The notes: generated by a model from the sequence alone, not told the origin. DNA of 64,000 nucleotides from an uncultured Bacteroidia bacterium (GCA_902785755.1 CACZZO010000009.1:140654-204653); one strand, 5' to 3'; shown: positions 33,953-43,712, counted from the first letter of the stretch. Made by a program: numbers and translations.

Positions 33953-35314
33953 TCACTTCCCAAACCCGCCCAAAGCGGTGTAAAGGTTGATGAGTGCTTG
34001 TATCATATCGTTTTGGTTCTCCACTTGTGAGAGTTGCGCCGAAAGCAATGATTCTTGCGCGGTGAGGACCTCCAAATAGGTGGTCGAGCCGTGGTTCATC
34101 AACTCTGATGTGGCCGAAAAAGCCTCTTGCAAGGCATTGACGCGGATGTCGATGTGGCTGGTCTTTTCTTCTACCGTTTCGATGGCTTTCTTGTATTGAT
34201 ACACCTCGCTACCAGCGTCGTAAAGGGTCTGGACGAACTCCAAGCGGGCCTTCTCTTGCTCGGCTTTGGCATTGCGGAGTTGCGCTGTGAGTTGTCCACC
34301 TTGCAAGATAGGCTGCGTCAACGAGCCAACGGCCTGCCCGATGAGGCCAAGGGCGTTGAATGTGCCAGCGTAGCCGAACAAACCATCAATGCTGAGCGAA
34401 GGATAGAACGACTGACGCGCCTGCTGGGTGGTGTAATAAGCAATTTCCATATAGCGCTCAGCCATGCGGACATCGGGGCGGGCACCAAGCAAGCGGATGG
34501 GCAAACCGAGATGAATCTGTTCGGGCATTTCAAACTTGTCGAAAGTGGAACGCTCAATGTGGTGCGGCGGCTCGGCGAGCAACTGGCAGAGCGCAGCCTC
34601 AGTGATAACGATATTGTAGCGCAAAGTCACAATATCGGCACGCAAAGCCTCCAACGAAGCCTGCATTTCATACACAGCAGGGCTTTTGTAAGTGCCCGCC
34701 TGAAACAGGGCCTGCGTGGTGTTGTAAGACTCTTCATACAGTTTTTCGGTCGCTTCGGAAATCTCCAACTGGCGGTCGAGCATCACCAAATTGTAATAAA
34801 GGTTGGCGACGTTGGCGGCCAAGTCGACTTGCACTGCTTGACGATAATCTTCATTGTAAGCGAGTTTTGCCTTGGCTGAACGAATCTTGCTCCGGTTCTG
34901 GCCGAAAATGCCCAACTGCCAACTGGCCCTCACGGGAATTTGGACATTGTAGATACCAGCTCCGCCCTGATAATTATAGGAGGCATTGGGGGCAAACGCC
35001 AAGGTGGGCGCATAGCCCCATTTGGCTGACCTCACCTCGTTTTGCGCCTGCTCGATGGTGAGTTGCGTGGTGCGCATGTCGGTGTTATTGGCCCAAGCCG
35101 TTTCGATGAGTCGTTGGAGTAAGGGGTCTTTGAAAACATCGCGCCAACTCAGGTCGCCAATCGACAAGGTGTCTTGCGGATTCATCACATCGCCCATAAG
35201 GTTGCCTGTGATGGTGTTGGCTTTCGAATCGTATTTCTTATAAAGGTTGCAGCCAGGCAACAGCAGCAGGACTGCAAAAATCAAAATTATATATCTTTTC
35301 ATAGAAATCATCAT
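33953..35314 (-). CDS. RND efflux outer-membrane factor (TolC/NodT family)
   Basis: Outer-membrane channel lipoprotein of an RND pump, 453 residues. The lipobox is LLLLPGC. The two TolC repeats are visible: TDMRTTQLTIEQAQNEVRSA with ALNLxP-like PTLAFAPNASYNYQ, and RPDVRMAERYMEIAYYTTQQ, then ARQSFYPSLSIDGLFGY, in the second half. The coiled-coil segments lie between them. It is the last gene of the operon adaptor-pump-channel. Confidence 0.93.
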   Translation of the reverse strand: MMISMKRYIILIFAVLLLLPGCNLYKKYDSKANTITGNLMGDVMNPQDTLSIGDLSWRDVFKDPLLQRLIETAWANNTDMRTTQLTIEQAQNEVRSAKWGYAPTLAFAPNASYNYQGGAGIYNVQIPVRASWQLGIFGQNRSKIRSAKAKLAYNEDYRQAVQVDLAANVANLYYNLVMLDRQLEISEATEKLYEESYNTTQALFQAGTYKSPAVYEMQASLEALRADIVTLRYNIVITEAALCQLLAEPPHHIERSTFDKFEMPEQIHLGLPIRLLGARPDVRMAERYMEIAYYTTQQARQSFYPSLSIDGLFGYAGTFNALGLIGQAVGSLTQPILQGGQLTAQLRNAKAEQEKARLEFVQTLYDAGSEVYQYKKAIETVEEKTSHIDIRVNALQEAFSATSELMNHGSTTYLEVLTAQESLLSAQLSQVENQNDMIQALINLYTALGGFGK

Positions 35315-35321
35315 TTAGTGT

Positions 35322-38300
35322 TTATTCTTCATCATCTTTGTCGGGGGTCAAGCGCTCATGAATCGTTTGGAACACAATGTACAAGGCCGGCGTGACGAAC
35401 AAGATGGCGATGATAGCCACCGTCATACCGCCCACCACAGCGATGGACAGCGACTTGTTGCCCACGGCACCTGCACCCGTGCCCACAATCAGCGGAATCA
35501 TACCGATAATCATGGTCAAAACGGTCATCAGGATAGGACGCAGACGGTCTTGGCAGGCACCGACGGCAGCATCGTAAATCGACATGCCCTCTTTGCGTTT
35601 CTGCACGGCGAACTCAGTGATAAGAATGGCCGTCTTGGCCGCCAAACCCATCAACATGATGACACCCACCTGCACATATACGTTGACACCCACACCCATC
35701 AGCACCTCCAAGGGGCGAACCGACAAGTAAGCGCCGAAGATACCAAATGGGATGGACATCAGCACCGCGAAGGGGATAAACACCGAGTTATACAACACGG
35801 CGAGAATGAGGTAGACCAACAATACCGCGATGGCATAAATGATGGCGGTGGTGTTTGAACCCGCGTTGGCAGCCTCCTCACGTGCCATACCGCCGAACTC
35901 GTAACTATAGCCTTCGGGGAACACCTCATCCATCACCTCATCGACGGCAGTGCGCACATGCGATGAGGTATATCCCGGGCTTGCAATCAGGTTGATGTTG
36001 TAGCAGGAAAACAGGTTGAAACGGCGCTCTTGCGAGGTGCCCAAAATCGGGGTGATGTTGACCAACCCCGACACAGGAGTCATCTCGGTGCCCGCCTGAA
36101 CGTAAATGTTGTTGAGCGTGCTCAGCTCCATGCGATACTCATCGCCCGCCTCCACAATCACATAGTAAACCTTGCCGTACTTGGTGTAGGTGCCGATATA
36201 CGATCCGGCGAGGTTAGTGCCGATGGTCTCGACAACAGTCCTCGGCGAAATGCCCTTGCTTATGCAAGCCGGCACATCAACGGTAAGCTCGTATTTCGGA
36301 TAGTTAGCCGAATAGGAAGCCACCGCTATAGCCACCTCCGGACGTTCATTCAATTTCTGCGTGAACTCATTCGAATATTTGATGAAAGTAGCATCGTCGT
36401 CACTCGAACTATTCTGGAGGTTCAGCTCTATCGCCGAGCCTGAGCCATAGCCCGGAATCTGGGGCATCTGAAACGCGGTGACATCGGCCTCCGGCATATT
36501 CTCTATCGACCACAATGTGATTTGGTTCTGCACGCTGGCAACGCTGTAGAAGTCGCGCTCCTCCCAGTTTTTCAGACGTACCATCAAGGTACCGTAGTTG
36601 GTTCCGGCACCACCGTTCATGATAGAGAAACCTGACACGGTGCTGATCAAATCGACATCGTCTATCGATTTGATGTAATTCTCGATTTTGCTGACAGCCG
36701 TTTCCGTTTCGTTAAGATAGGTGCCCGGCGCGGTTTGCACATCGACGAAGAAGAAGCCCTGGTCTTCTTGGGGAACAAGCTCTGATTGGGCGCTCTTCAT
36801 CAACCAAACCATACCTACACTGAAAACCGCTATCAGAATCCACGAAACAGCAGGACGTTTGATGAATTTGCTCACACCTTTCATATACTTGCTCAACATG
36901 GCATTGAAAGCCACATCGTATGCTTGCTTGACGTAATAGCTGACCCCCTTCCGCTCTTTTTCGCCTTCTTTTTTCGGTTTGAACAAAAGCGCGCAAAGGG
37001 CTGGGCAGATGGTCAAGGCTGAAAGTGTGGAAAGGCACACCGAACCCGACATGATGAAACCGAATTGCTTGAAGAAAGTGCCTTGTGTGCCTGAAATGAA
37101 AGTCACAGGGATAAACACGGCGACAAACACCAAAGTGGTTGAAATAGCGGCTGCCGTCACCTCATGGAGTGCCTCGCTGGTGGCGGATGCGGCGGTGTAT
37201 TTGCCTGTCTCCATCTTGGTCATCACCGCCTCGACGACCACAATGGCATCGTCGACGACGGTTCCAATGGCCAACACCAAGGCGAACAATGTGATTAGGT
37301 TGAGCGAATAGCCCAAGGCCCACACAATGGCAAAGGTGCCCACCAACGACACGATGATGGAAACCGAGGGAATCAGCGTTGCTTTGAAATCCTGCAAGAA
37401 CAAATACACGATGAGGATAACGAGGACGATGGCGATGATGAGGGTTTCCACAACATTGTGGATGGAGGCGTAAAGGAAGTCATCAGAGGTCTCCATTTGC
37501 TTGAATTCCAGACCGGCGGGCAACGACTTTGAGATTTCCTTGATCACCCTGTCGATTTCCGCGTTGACTTCTGTAGCGTTGGCACCCGGTGCCTGCTTGA
37601 CGATGAACATGGCTCCGGGATGTCCGTCCACCTTAGAACGGAAGGAGTACGTCTTGGTTCCAAACTCCACGTCGGCCACGTCTCTCAAGCGCAAAACCTC
37701 ACCATTAGAGGTGGCACGCAGGATGATTTCCCCAAACTCGCTCATTTCGTCGAGTTGTCCCTTGAACTCAATGTCCATCTTGTTTACCGTGCTCTCGATG
37801 CTACCCACGGGCGACACCAAATGCTGCTCATTGATGGCATTGATAATCTCTTCCCTGGTGATGCCGTAGGAGGCCATCACATCCGGCTTGATCCAGATAC
37901 GCACACCGTAAGTATCGCCGAGGAGGTTGATGCTGCCCACACCTGTGATACGGCTGATACGCGGTATCACATTGATGTCCAAGTAGTTGATGATAAACTT
38001 CTGGTCAAACCTGTCGTCGGAACTCTCCAAAGACTGGATTTGCAGGATGGAGTTGACGCTCTTTTGCACGGTGACACCTTGAGAGGTCACTGCAGCAGGC
38101 AATATGCCTTCGGCCTGACTCACGCGGTTTTGCACATTCACCGTGGCTTGGTCGGCATTGGTACCTTGCTTGAAATACACGTTGATTTCAGCACTACCAT
38201 TCGAGAAGGCCGACGAAGAGATATACATCATGTCCTCCACGCCGTTCACCTGCTCCTCGATAGGCATGATGACCGATTTCATGATAGAGGCGACATCGGC

Positions 38301-38474
38301 ACCGGTGTAAGAGGCCGAAATGACGACCTGTGGAGGCGCAATGTTAGGATATTGCTCAATCGACAACGAATTGAGACCCACCACTCCGATAAGGCAAACC
38401 AGCACACCAACGACAAGCGCTGACACCCAATGCTTTACGAAATATTTTTGTTTTATTGGTTTTTCCATAATCAT
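35322..38474 (-). CDS. RND multidrug efflux transporter (AcrB/HAE1 family)
   Basis: Proton-driven inner-membrane pump, 1050 residues, matching AcrB length. Motifs include SIEQYPNIAPPQVVISASYT at the N terminus, the TM4 proton-relay LAIGTVVDDAIVVVEAV (two aspartates), the FISGTQGTFFKQFGF loop and the TM10-11 region MLMGLAAKTAILITEFA. The docking domain holds NLQNSSSDDDATFIK-like sequence. It overlaps the adaptor gene by 4 bp and is followed after 7 bp by the channel gene. Substrates cannot be predicted. Confidence 0.96.
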   Translation of the reverse strand: MIMEKPIKQKYFVKHWVSALVVGVLVCLIGVVGLNSLSIEQYPNIAPPQVVISASYTGADVASIMKSVIMPIEEQVNGVEDMMYISSSAFSNGSAEINVYFKQGTNADQATVNVQNRVSQAEGILPAAVTSQGVTVQKSVNSILQIQSLESSDDRFDQKFIINYLDINVIPRISRITGVGSINLLGDTYGVRIWIKPDVMASYGITREEIINAINEQHLVSPVGSIESTVNKMDIEFKGQLDEMSEFGEIILRATSNGEVLRLRDVADVEFGTKTYSFRSKVDGHPGAMFIVKQAPGANATEVNAEIDRVIKEISKSLPAGLEFKQMETSDDFLYASIHNVVETLIIAIVLVILIVYLFLQDFKATLIPSVSIIVSLVGTFAIVWALGYSLNLITLFALVLAIGTVVDDAIVVVEAVMTKMETGKYTAASATSEALHEVTAAAISTTLVFVAVFIPVTFISGTQGTFFKQFGFIMSGSVCLSTLSALTICPALCALLFKPKKEGEKERKGVSYYVKQAYDVAFNAMLSKYMKGVSKFIKRPAVSWILIAVFSVGMVWLMKSAQSELVPQEDQGFFFVDVQTAPGTYLNETETAVSKIENYIKSIDDVDLISTVSGFSIMNGGAGTNYGTLMVRLKNWEERDFYSVASVQNQITLWSIENMPEADVTAFQMPQIPGYGSGSAIELNLQNSSSDDDATFIKYSNEFTQKLNERPEVAIAVASYSANYPKYELTVDVPACISKGISPRTVVETIGTNLAGSYIGTYTKYGKVYYVIVEAGDEYRMELSTLNNIYVQAGTEMTPVSGLVNITPILGTSQERRFNLFSCYNINLIASPGYTSSHVRTAVDEVMDEVFPEGYSYEFGGMAREEAANAGSNTTAIIYAIAVLLVYLILAVLYNSVFIPFAVLMSIPFGIFGAYLSVRPLEVLMGVGVNVYVQVGVIMLMGLAAKTAILITEFAVQKRKEGMSIYDAAVGACQDRLRPILMTVLTMIIGMIPLIVGTGAGAVGNKSLSIAVVGGMTVAIIAILFVTPALYIVFQTIHERLTPDKDDEE

Positions 38475-39607
38475 CTAATTTTCTGTCCATTCGTCAACTT
38501 GCCCGCACCATTGGTGACCACTTCGTCGCCCGCGTTCAAGCCTTCAAGGATGTAATATTCCGTTCCGTCGTTTGAAGGATACACTTCCTTGCAGATGATG
38601 CCTTCCACCGTACCGTCGGTTTTGACGCGGTAGAACATCATCTGGTCTTGCAGGCGCACGGCGGCTGTTTGAGGCACACTCAGCACGCTGTCTATCGTCA
38701 GGGGAATGATGATATTGGCCGACAAACCTGAACGCAGCACGCCTTCGGGATTATCGAACTCAGCCTCGCAAGCCGCTGTTCCTGTGGTTTGGTTGACAAG
38801 AGCACCAATTACGGTAATTTGGCCATCTTGTTTGTAAGTGGAGCCGTCCTTCAGCTTGAGTTTCACTTTGGGCAACACTTCACTGACAAGAGAGCCGTTG
38901 GGGCCTTCCATGCCATTTTTGCCGGTAGTCAAGTGATATTCCATGACTATACTCAACAACTGGGTTTCGGTGATGGAGAAATTGGCCTTCACCTTACTGA
39001 TGTCGCTCACTGTGCAAAGATACATGGCTCTGGAAACCATGTCGCCCACATTGTACTCGTTGCCGGCAATGTAGCCCGTCACTGGCGCCGTGACAGTACA
39101 ATAACCGAGGTTGGTCCTCGCGATGTTGAGTTGTGCCTGAGCCTGCGAAACCGAGGCTTGCGCCGAGTTGTATTCGTTGAGGCTGGTGTTGAGCACATAG
39201 TCGCTGATGATTCTCTTTTCAAACAGTTTCTGGTTCGACTCATACTGCAACCTCGTGGTCTCCAAATTGGCTTTGGCCACTTTCAGGTCGGCTTCGGCTG
39301 ACTGCACGCTGAGTTGATACTCGGTCGGGTCAATCACGAAGAGGGTTTGGCCTTTCTGCACGATGGTGCCCGGAACGTAATTCTTCTTCGTGACGATGCC
39401 TTCAACCTGCGGATACACCTTGATTTCGGTGATGCCGCAAGTCGATGCCGGGAACGTCATGTTATAGGTTTTGGGTTCCGGTTGAAGCACCTTGGTCTCG
39501 TACTTCGTCATAGGCATCTCAAATTGTGCTTGGTTTCCACTGCAGGAAACCATTATGCCACAGCCCAATAGCAGTGCTGAGCATAGTAAAAGGTACTGTT
39601 TGTTCAT
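38471..39607 (-). CDS. RND efflux periplasmic adaptor (MexA/AcrA family)
   Basis: Membrane-fusion lipoprotein, 378 residues, linking pump and channel. The lipobox is GCGIMVSC. The lipoyl-half motifs (VEGIVTKKNYVPGTIVQKGQ, NLGYCTVTAPVTGYIAGNEY) flank an alpha-helical hairpin with heptad pattern. The C-terminal barrel contains LRSGLSANIIIPL. It is the first gene of the efflux operon; a -7 box lies at 39669-39676. Confidence 0.94.
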   Translation of the reverse strand: MNKQYLLLCSALLLGCGIMVSCSGNQAQFEMPMTKYETKVLQPEPKTYNMTFPASTCGITEIKVYPQVEGIVTKKNYVPGTIVQKGQTLFVIDPTEYQLSVQSAEADLKVAKANLETTRLQYESNQKLFEKRIISDYVLNTSLNEYNSAQASVSQAQAQLNIARTNLGYCTVTAPVTGYIAGNEYNVGDMVSRAMYLCTVSDISKVKANFSITETQLLSIVMEYHLTTGKNGMEGPNGSLVSEVLPKVKLKLKDGSTYKQDGQITVIGALVNQTTGTAACEAEFDNPEGVLRSGLSANIIIPLTIDSVLSVPQTAAVRLQDQMMFYRVKTDGTVEGIICKEVYPSNDGTEYYILEGLNAGDEVVTNGAGKLTNGQKIR

Positions 39608-39668
39608 ATTTTCTTCATTTTGTATTATTTACGTTTTCGGGACGAAAGGTCTCTTCTTTTTGCGCGTG

Positions 39669-39676
39669 CAAAATTA
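39669..39676 (-). promoter_or_regulatory. -7 promoter box of the RND efflux operon
   Basis: Minus-strand TAATTTTG matches TAnnTTTG, 61 bp upstream of the adaptor ATG. No regulator site was recognised. Confidence 0.4.
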
Positions 39677-39697
39677 TGAAAAAAAAGAGTGTGTTCA

Positions 39698-42600
39698 TCA
39701 TTCAATCACTATCTTTTGGATTCTGACATTGTTTCCCTCTATCAAACGGAGCACATAAATGCCCGGTGTCATCCCGTTGGTAGAGACGGTGTGCACACCG
39801 TCTGAACAACGCACAACACGCCCCGTGACATCAACCACTTGCAATGTTCCCTCGCCGTTGACGATGATGTTGCCATTGCTGATGAAGGCAAAATTCCCAC
39901 TGGGTTCGCAAGCGTCCCCGCTTGCGGAAAACACCAAACGGAAACGCGAAGCGTAGTCCGTCGCTTTGGCAGTGAAGGTATAAGAGGCTGGTCCCTGAGC
40001 CTGTCGAAGGGCCAGCAAGTCCACATCCGCGCCAGTCAGGTTGTCAATCAGGTGCAGATAGTCGAATTCCACGTTTTCAGGATTGAAGGAAATGGTGTAT
40101 TCGCCATCCTTCGTGGCCTTGAAATTGACAGGCATCTCGTTTGTAGAGACGTTGCGCGCAACGTCTGTACCGACGTTAACGTTGGCCACGGCATATTCCT
40201 TTCCGCCCTGCGGGATGCTGATGTTGGCGCTTGGATTGCCGAAATGGAACTTGCCCAACTGCTCTCCCTCGCCGAAGCGCACAATGGCGTTGTCGATGGC
40301 GGTCGCTGAGCCTGTCGAAGCGCCGCGTGTGTCGGCCTTTTGCTCCGAAACCGTGATGTTCAACAGGCCTTGGTTGACAGTGGCGGCGGGAGCCGTCTTG
40401 CTGAAGGTGACGCTTTCGTTTCCGTTCACTTCCACGATAACGCCATGGCAAGGCGCGATGGGAGTTGTGGTTCCATTCGATTGGGCCACGATGACCGAGC
40501 CGTCATCGTTCAGCGTATAGTAAGGCTTGTTGATGTAGGCATCGGTGGTAAACGGGTTGCCTACGAGGTTGAAACCTTGGGAAAGGTTCTCGATAGTCTT
40601 TGTGTCATTCATGTTGAACGTGCCGCTGAAGCCCAAGGTCTTGGTTTCCTTGGTGGCGTAGAGGTAGCCTTGGCCGTTCTCAAGGTTGAAATGATGATGA
40701 TTGCCTTCTTGCTTCCAGTTTTCCCATTCCAAGTCCGCGCTTGGGTTGAAGCGGTAAAGGTCATATTCCGTTGCGCTGAAGATGTTTCCGACTGCCGAGG
40801 TCTCAATGCTTCCCTCGACTGGCGAGGCGATGAAGGCCCAGCCGTTGGTTTCGCTATCTCCATAGCCTGCAATCTCGCGAACGATGTTACAGATGATGAC
40901 GACATTCTCGGCAGGCATGGTGAGCGTGTAAAGGTTTCCGTTTCCGCTGAGCGTCCCGTTGCTGGCTTGATAGTTCACCGTGGCTGTCGTGGGGCAGCTC
41001 AGGTTGAGGCTTACGTTGTTGCCGCTGGCGGCATAGTGTGCGTCGCCGCACTTGAGGCCCGTCGTGTAGAAGGTAAGCCCGCTTACGTTATACTCGTTGC
41101 TGACTTCTCCGGCGTTCTCTATGGTGATGCCCGTGTCGGGAGTGATGCTGTAAACCTGCGTGCCCTGTGCCGCGCCCATCGTCGCGGTATAGTAGCAGTT
41201 AGCGCCTATTGTCGGGTTGTTTCCACGCACGAAGGTGGCGCCAATGTTGATGGCCGTTTCACCCTGAGCGACCGCGATGTTGGCATCGGGGGCATAGAGT
41301 GAATTGGTAACAATAGCAGTAGTATTACCGCTCCATCCCACAAAACCGCCGCAATGCTGGGTAATGTTGGTGGCCAGCAGCCGACCGTTAAAGACGCAGC
41401 CCTCGATGTTCGTTGTCGTGTTGCTTGCCGGCATGGCCACGATGCCGCCGTGGGTGCCGTTGCCGCCGACGCTGCTGTGGATGACGGTGCCGACCTGACA
41501 GTTGGTGATGTTCGTTTCACCGGAATTGCTAGCGACAAGTCCGGCGGCGAACTTCCGTGAGGTGTAGATGTCGCCCGTCACCTTGAGGTCGCGGATGGTG
41601 GCGTTCTTGACGAAGCGGAATGGGGCGCAGTACTCTTCGCCAAAAGCGCTCTCTGCGGCGCCTTTGGTGAAGGTCAGCGTGTGTACGCCATCGCCCAGGA
41701 ATGTGCCTTGGAACGAGTTGGTCTCGCTGCTGCCCACCATCGTCGAGACGCTGATGTCCTCGGTCAACTTCACGTACTGCCCGCTGTAGTTAGTACCATT
41801 GTTGACGCTCGCAGCGAATGTGTTCCATTCTTCTTCACTGCTGATGGTGAGGGCACTGTTTACCACGTCACCGGTAGCGGTGATATTGAAGGTCGTCGAG
41901 CCGGTGTAGTCGCCCGTACCGGTGAGCACCAATGTGTAGTTGCCCGCCGTGCTGATGCTGACGGGAAGAGACTGCACGGCATCTCCGTCCATCGTGGCCG
42001 TGTAGTCAGTGCCGAAGGTGAGGGTAGCCGCAAAGGGGTCGGTCACCGTTGGCGTGATGAATACGAGGCCTTGATCCAAATCGTATGCTGCTTCCACACC
42101 GCTGACGCTGCAGGCATCAGAATAGACCGTGGTGCCGTTGATTGTTATCGACTTGTAGATTCCATTGGCCGGAGCGGTGTAATAGACCTGTGTGCCCTGG
42201 TTGGTGGGCAGGTTGGCGGTAGCGACGAAGTAGCAGTTCTCGATGGTAACGGTGGCTCCGTTATACAGGCCTACGAAGGTCTCATTAATCATACCCTCAG
42301 ACACGCTGCTGGGGGCCACAAGTGAATTGGTGATGGTTGCTGACGTGTTTTCATTGCACATTCCGACGATTCCCCCACAGAATGTGGTGCCGTACGAGTT
42401 GGTATGGGCAACAGTGGCGGCAAACGAACCGTCGAAAACGCAGCCGCTGATGGTGACGTTTCCGTTGTTTGAGGCAACAAGACCGCCGTGAGCGTCCATT
42501 TGCGGTCTGCTGCTGGAGATGGATACAGAGCTGCTACAGGATATAAGGTTCAGCGAGCCGGTCACATCACCCACTATGCCAGCGGCACACATGCCGCCGG

Positions 42601-43510
42601 TAGTGATGGTGCCTGTCGTCTTGAGGTTCCTGATGGTGGCGTTTTTGACGTAGCGGAAGGGGGCCGTCACGGCATATTCCGTGTTATAGCTGACGGTCAG
42701 CGTGTGGCCGTCGCCGTCGAACAAGCCCCGAAACGAGAAGCTCTCACTGAAGCCTGCCATCTCCGATACACTGATGTCGCTGGTCAACTTCACATACTTG
42801 TCGATGAAGGTGTTGCCGGAGTTCACTACGGTGCAAAATACGTTCCATTCACTTTGACTGCCGATTTCGTAGAGCGTGAGCAAGTTTAATGTAAGGCAAG
42901 CACGGACAGGAGCAGTTTGGGCGTTAGACACGAAGCCAGACCAACCAGAGTCGCATTGGATAATAAGTCCATTAACTCCAGATTCATCCATCTCACTTGA
43001 CCAATAATAATAAAGCATGTCTGTACCGCCAACGCTGCTGAATCCATTGAACAAGGCCTGGCCGCTACCAGCGGCACTGATCATCTTGTCCCATTCGCTC
43101 TTGCTGGCCAGTTTCCAAGTTCCGCCTACGACGGGCATGCTTGTATTCTTGTTGTTGCAAGCAGTTATTCCATCAGCCTGTGTATACTGTCCCTCATCGC
43201 GCAGTGCCAGAGCCAGACCCGCTTTGCTCGACTCGTCAATGTAGATAATCTTGGCCGCGGCCGTCTTGCCGTCAGCCGTTGCGGCCGCCACGTTGTCGTA
43301 GATGGTGCCATCGGTGCATACCACACGGTTTTTGTCGCTGGCCGTGCAGTAGATACCGTTCTGTGCCCAAGCCGTCGGCCCGAAGGCGAGCAGGGCGAGG
43401 AGCGCCATCATGGCGCCGCGTTGGGCGTTTTTGCGCTTTTTGGCCACTAAGTAGGCCGTGCCGAGGGTCAGCCCAAGCAGAATTGCGATTGTTGCTGTTG
43501 CTTTTGTCAT
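39698..43510 (-). CDS. Large T9SS-exported surface protein with GLUG-like repeats
   Basis: A 1270-residue protein. The N terminus has two hydrophobic stretches (ATIAILLGLTLGTAYLVA, then MMALLALLAFGPTAWA cleaved near QNG). Residues about 60-210 form a small domain ending VRACL. Two copies of a module starting 'SQSEWNVFCTVVNSG..' / 'SEEEWNTFAASVNNG..' follow. Both continue with YVKLT(S/E)DISVS and GLUG-like strands (RGLFDGDGHTLTVSY), pointing to internal duplication and a beta-helical adhesin fold. A later beta domain leads to a T9SS sorting tail (LQVVDVTGRVVRCSDG to VRIQKIVIE). Four dispersed palindromes sit in its 3' third, read in different frames. Role: probably adhesion or surface binding. 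Confidence 0.8.
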   Translation of the reverse strand: MTKATATIAILLGLTLGTAYLVAKKRKNAQRGAMMALLALLAFGPTAWAQNGIYCTASDKNRVVCTDGTIYDNVAAATADGKTAAAKIIYIDESSKAGLALALRDEGQYTQADGITACNNKNTSMPVVGGTWKLASKSEWDKMISAAGSGQALFNGFSSVGGTDMLYYYWSSEMDESGVNGLIIQCDSGWSGFVSNAQTAPVRACLTLNLLTLYEIGSQSEWNVFCTVVNSGNTFIDKYVKLTSDISVSEMAGFSESFSFRGLFDGDGHTLTVSYNTEYAVTAPFRYVKNATIRNLKTTGTITTGGMCAAGIVGDVTGSLNLISCSSSVSISSSRPQMDAHGGLVASNNGNVTISGCVFDGSFAATVAHTNSYGTTFCGGIVGMCNENTSATITNSLVAPSSVSEGMINETFVGLYNGATVTIENCYFVATANLPTNQGTQVYYTAPANGIYKSITINGTTVYSDACSVSGVEAAYDLDQGLVFITPTVTDPFAATLTFGTDYTATMDGDAVQSLPVSISTAGNYTLVLTGTGDYTGSTTFNITATGDVVNSALTISSEEEWNTFAASVNNGTNYSGQYVKLTEDISVSTMVGSSETNSFQGTFLGDGVHTLTFTKGAAESAFGEEYCAPFRFVKNATIRDLKVTGDIYTSRKFAAGLVASNSGETNITNCQVGTVIHSSVGGNGTHGGIVAMPASNTTTNIEGCVFNGRLLATNITQHCGGFVGWSGNTTAIVTNSLYAPDANIAVAQGETAINIGATFVRGNNPTIGANCYYTATMGAAQGTQVYSITPDTGITIENAGEVSNEYNVSGLTFYTTGLKCGDAHYAASGNNVSLNLSCPTTATVNYQASNGTLSGNGNLYTLTMPAENVVIICNIVREIAGYGDSETNGWAFIASPVEGSIETSAVGNIFSATEYDLYRFNPSADLEWENWKQEGNHHHFNLENGQGYLYATKETKTLGFSGTFNMNDTKTIENLSQGFNLVGNPFTTDAYINKPYYTLNDDGSVIVAQSNGTTTPIAPCHGVIVEVNGNESVTFSKTAPAATVNQGLLNITVSEQKADTRGASTGSATAIDNAIVRFGEGEQLGKFHFGNPSANISIPQGGKEYAVANVNVGTDVARNVSTNEMPVNFKATKDGEYTISFNPENVEFDYLHLIDNLTGADVDLLALRQAQGPASYTFTAKATDYASRFRLVFSASGDACEPSGNFAFISNGNIIVNGEGTLQVVDVTGRVVRCSDGVHTVSTNGMTPGIYVLRLIEGNNVRIQKIVIE
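39779..39804. repeat. Dispersed palindrome, GTAGAGACG type, copy 1
   Basis: AGACGGTGTGCACACCGTCT is a perfect 20 bp inverted repeat preceded by GGTAG. It lies inside the T9SS tail of the surface protein, read as VHTVSTN. A sister element with a different core is at 40141-40169. Confidence 0.75.
39990..40013. repeat. Dispersed palindrome inserted in the surface protein gene, copy 1
   Basis: CCCTGAGCCTGTCGAAGGG with flanking GGT and CC. It is read on the coding strand as LRQAQGP, a different frame from polA (PSTGSG) and mvaD (SLSLSKG). Confidence 0.8.
40141..40169. repeat. Dispersed palindrome, GTAGAGACG type, copy 2
   Basis: AGACGTTGCGCGCAACGTCT, a perfect 20 bp inverted repeat preceded by TGTAG. 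It is read as DVARNVST in the surface protein. It shares the AGACG...CGTCT ends and left flank with the copy at 39779-39804 but not the core. Confidence 0.75.
40301..40324. repeat. Dispersed palindrome inserted in the surface protein gene, copy 2
   Basis: CGCTGAGCCTGTCGAAGCGC, a variant with changed outer bases that keeps the palindrome, read as ASTGSAT. It is about 300 bp from copy 1 in the same gene. Confidence 0.7.
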
Positions 43511-43563
43511 CTTTTTGTGATTTTCTTTGCTTTATTTTAAAACCTATTTCGCAGAAAAAAAAG

Positions 43564-43571
43564 CAAAAGTA
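43564..43571 (-). promoter_or_regulatory. -7 promoter box of the surface protein gene
   Basis: Minus-strand TACTTTTG matches TAnnTTTG, 53 bp upstream of the ATG at 43510. The direct-repeat array 43622-43700 lies just upstream of it. Confidence 0.45.
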
Positions 43572-43621
43572 GGCAAACTTCCCCAAGCGCGAAGCCGCCT
43601 GAATGCCTATGGCATTAGGTT

Positions 43622-43700
43622 TTGCAGATTTCGAGACAAGTTTTGCAGATTTTGCAAAAATTGCAGATTTTGAAACTGTGTTTTTTGCAGATTTTGAAAG
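43622..43700. repeat. Four direct repeats between regulator and surface-protein genes
   Basis: TTGCAGATTT occurs at 43622, 43643, 43661 and 43685 (spacing 21, 18, 24 bp), often extended to TTGCAGATTTTGAAA. The array occupies the space upstream of the surface-gene promoter and right behind the stop of the AraC-type membrane regulator. About two helical turns separate the units, as expected for regulator binding sites, but it could also be a dispersed repeat. Confidence 0.6.
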
Positions 43701-43712
43701 TCGGGACGTTGC

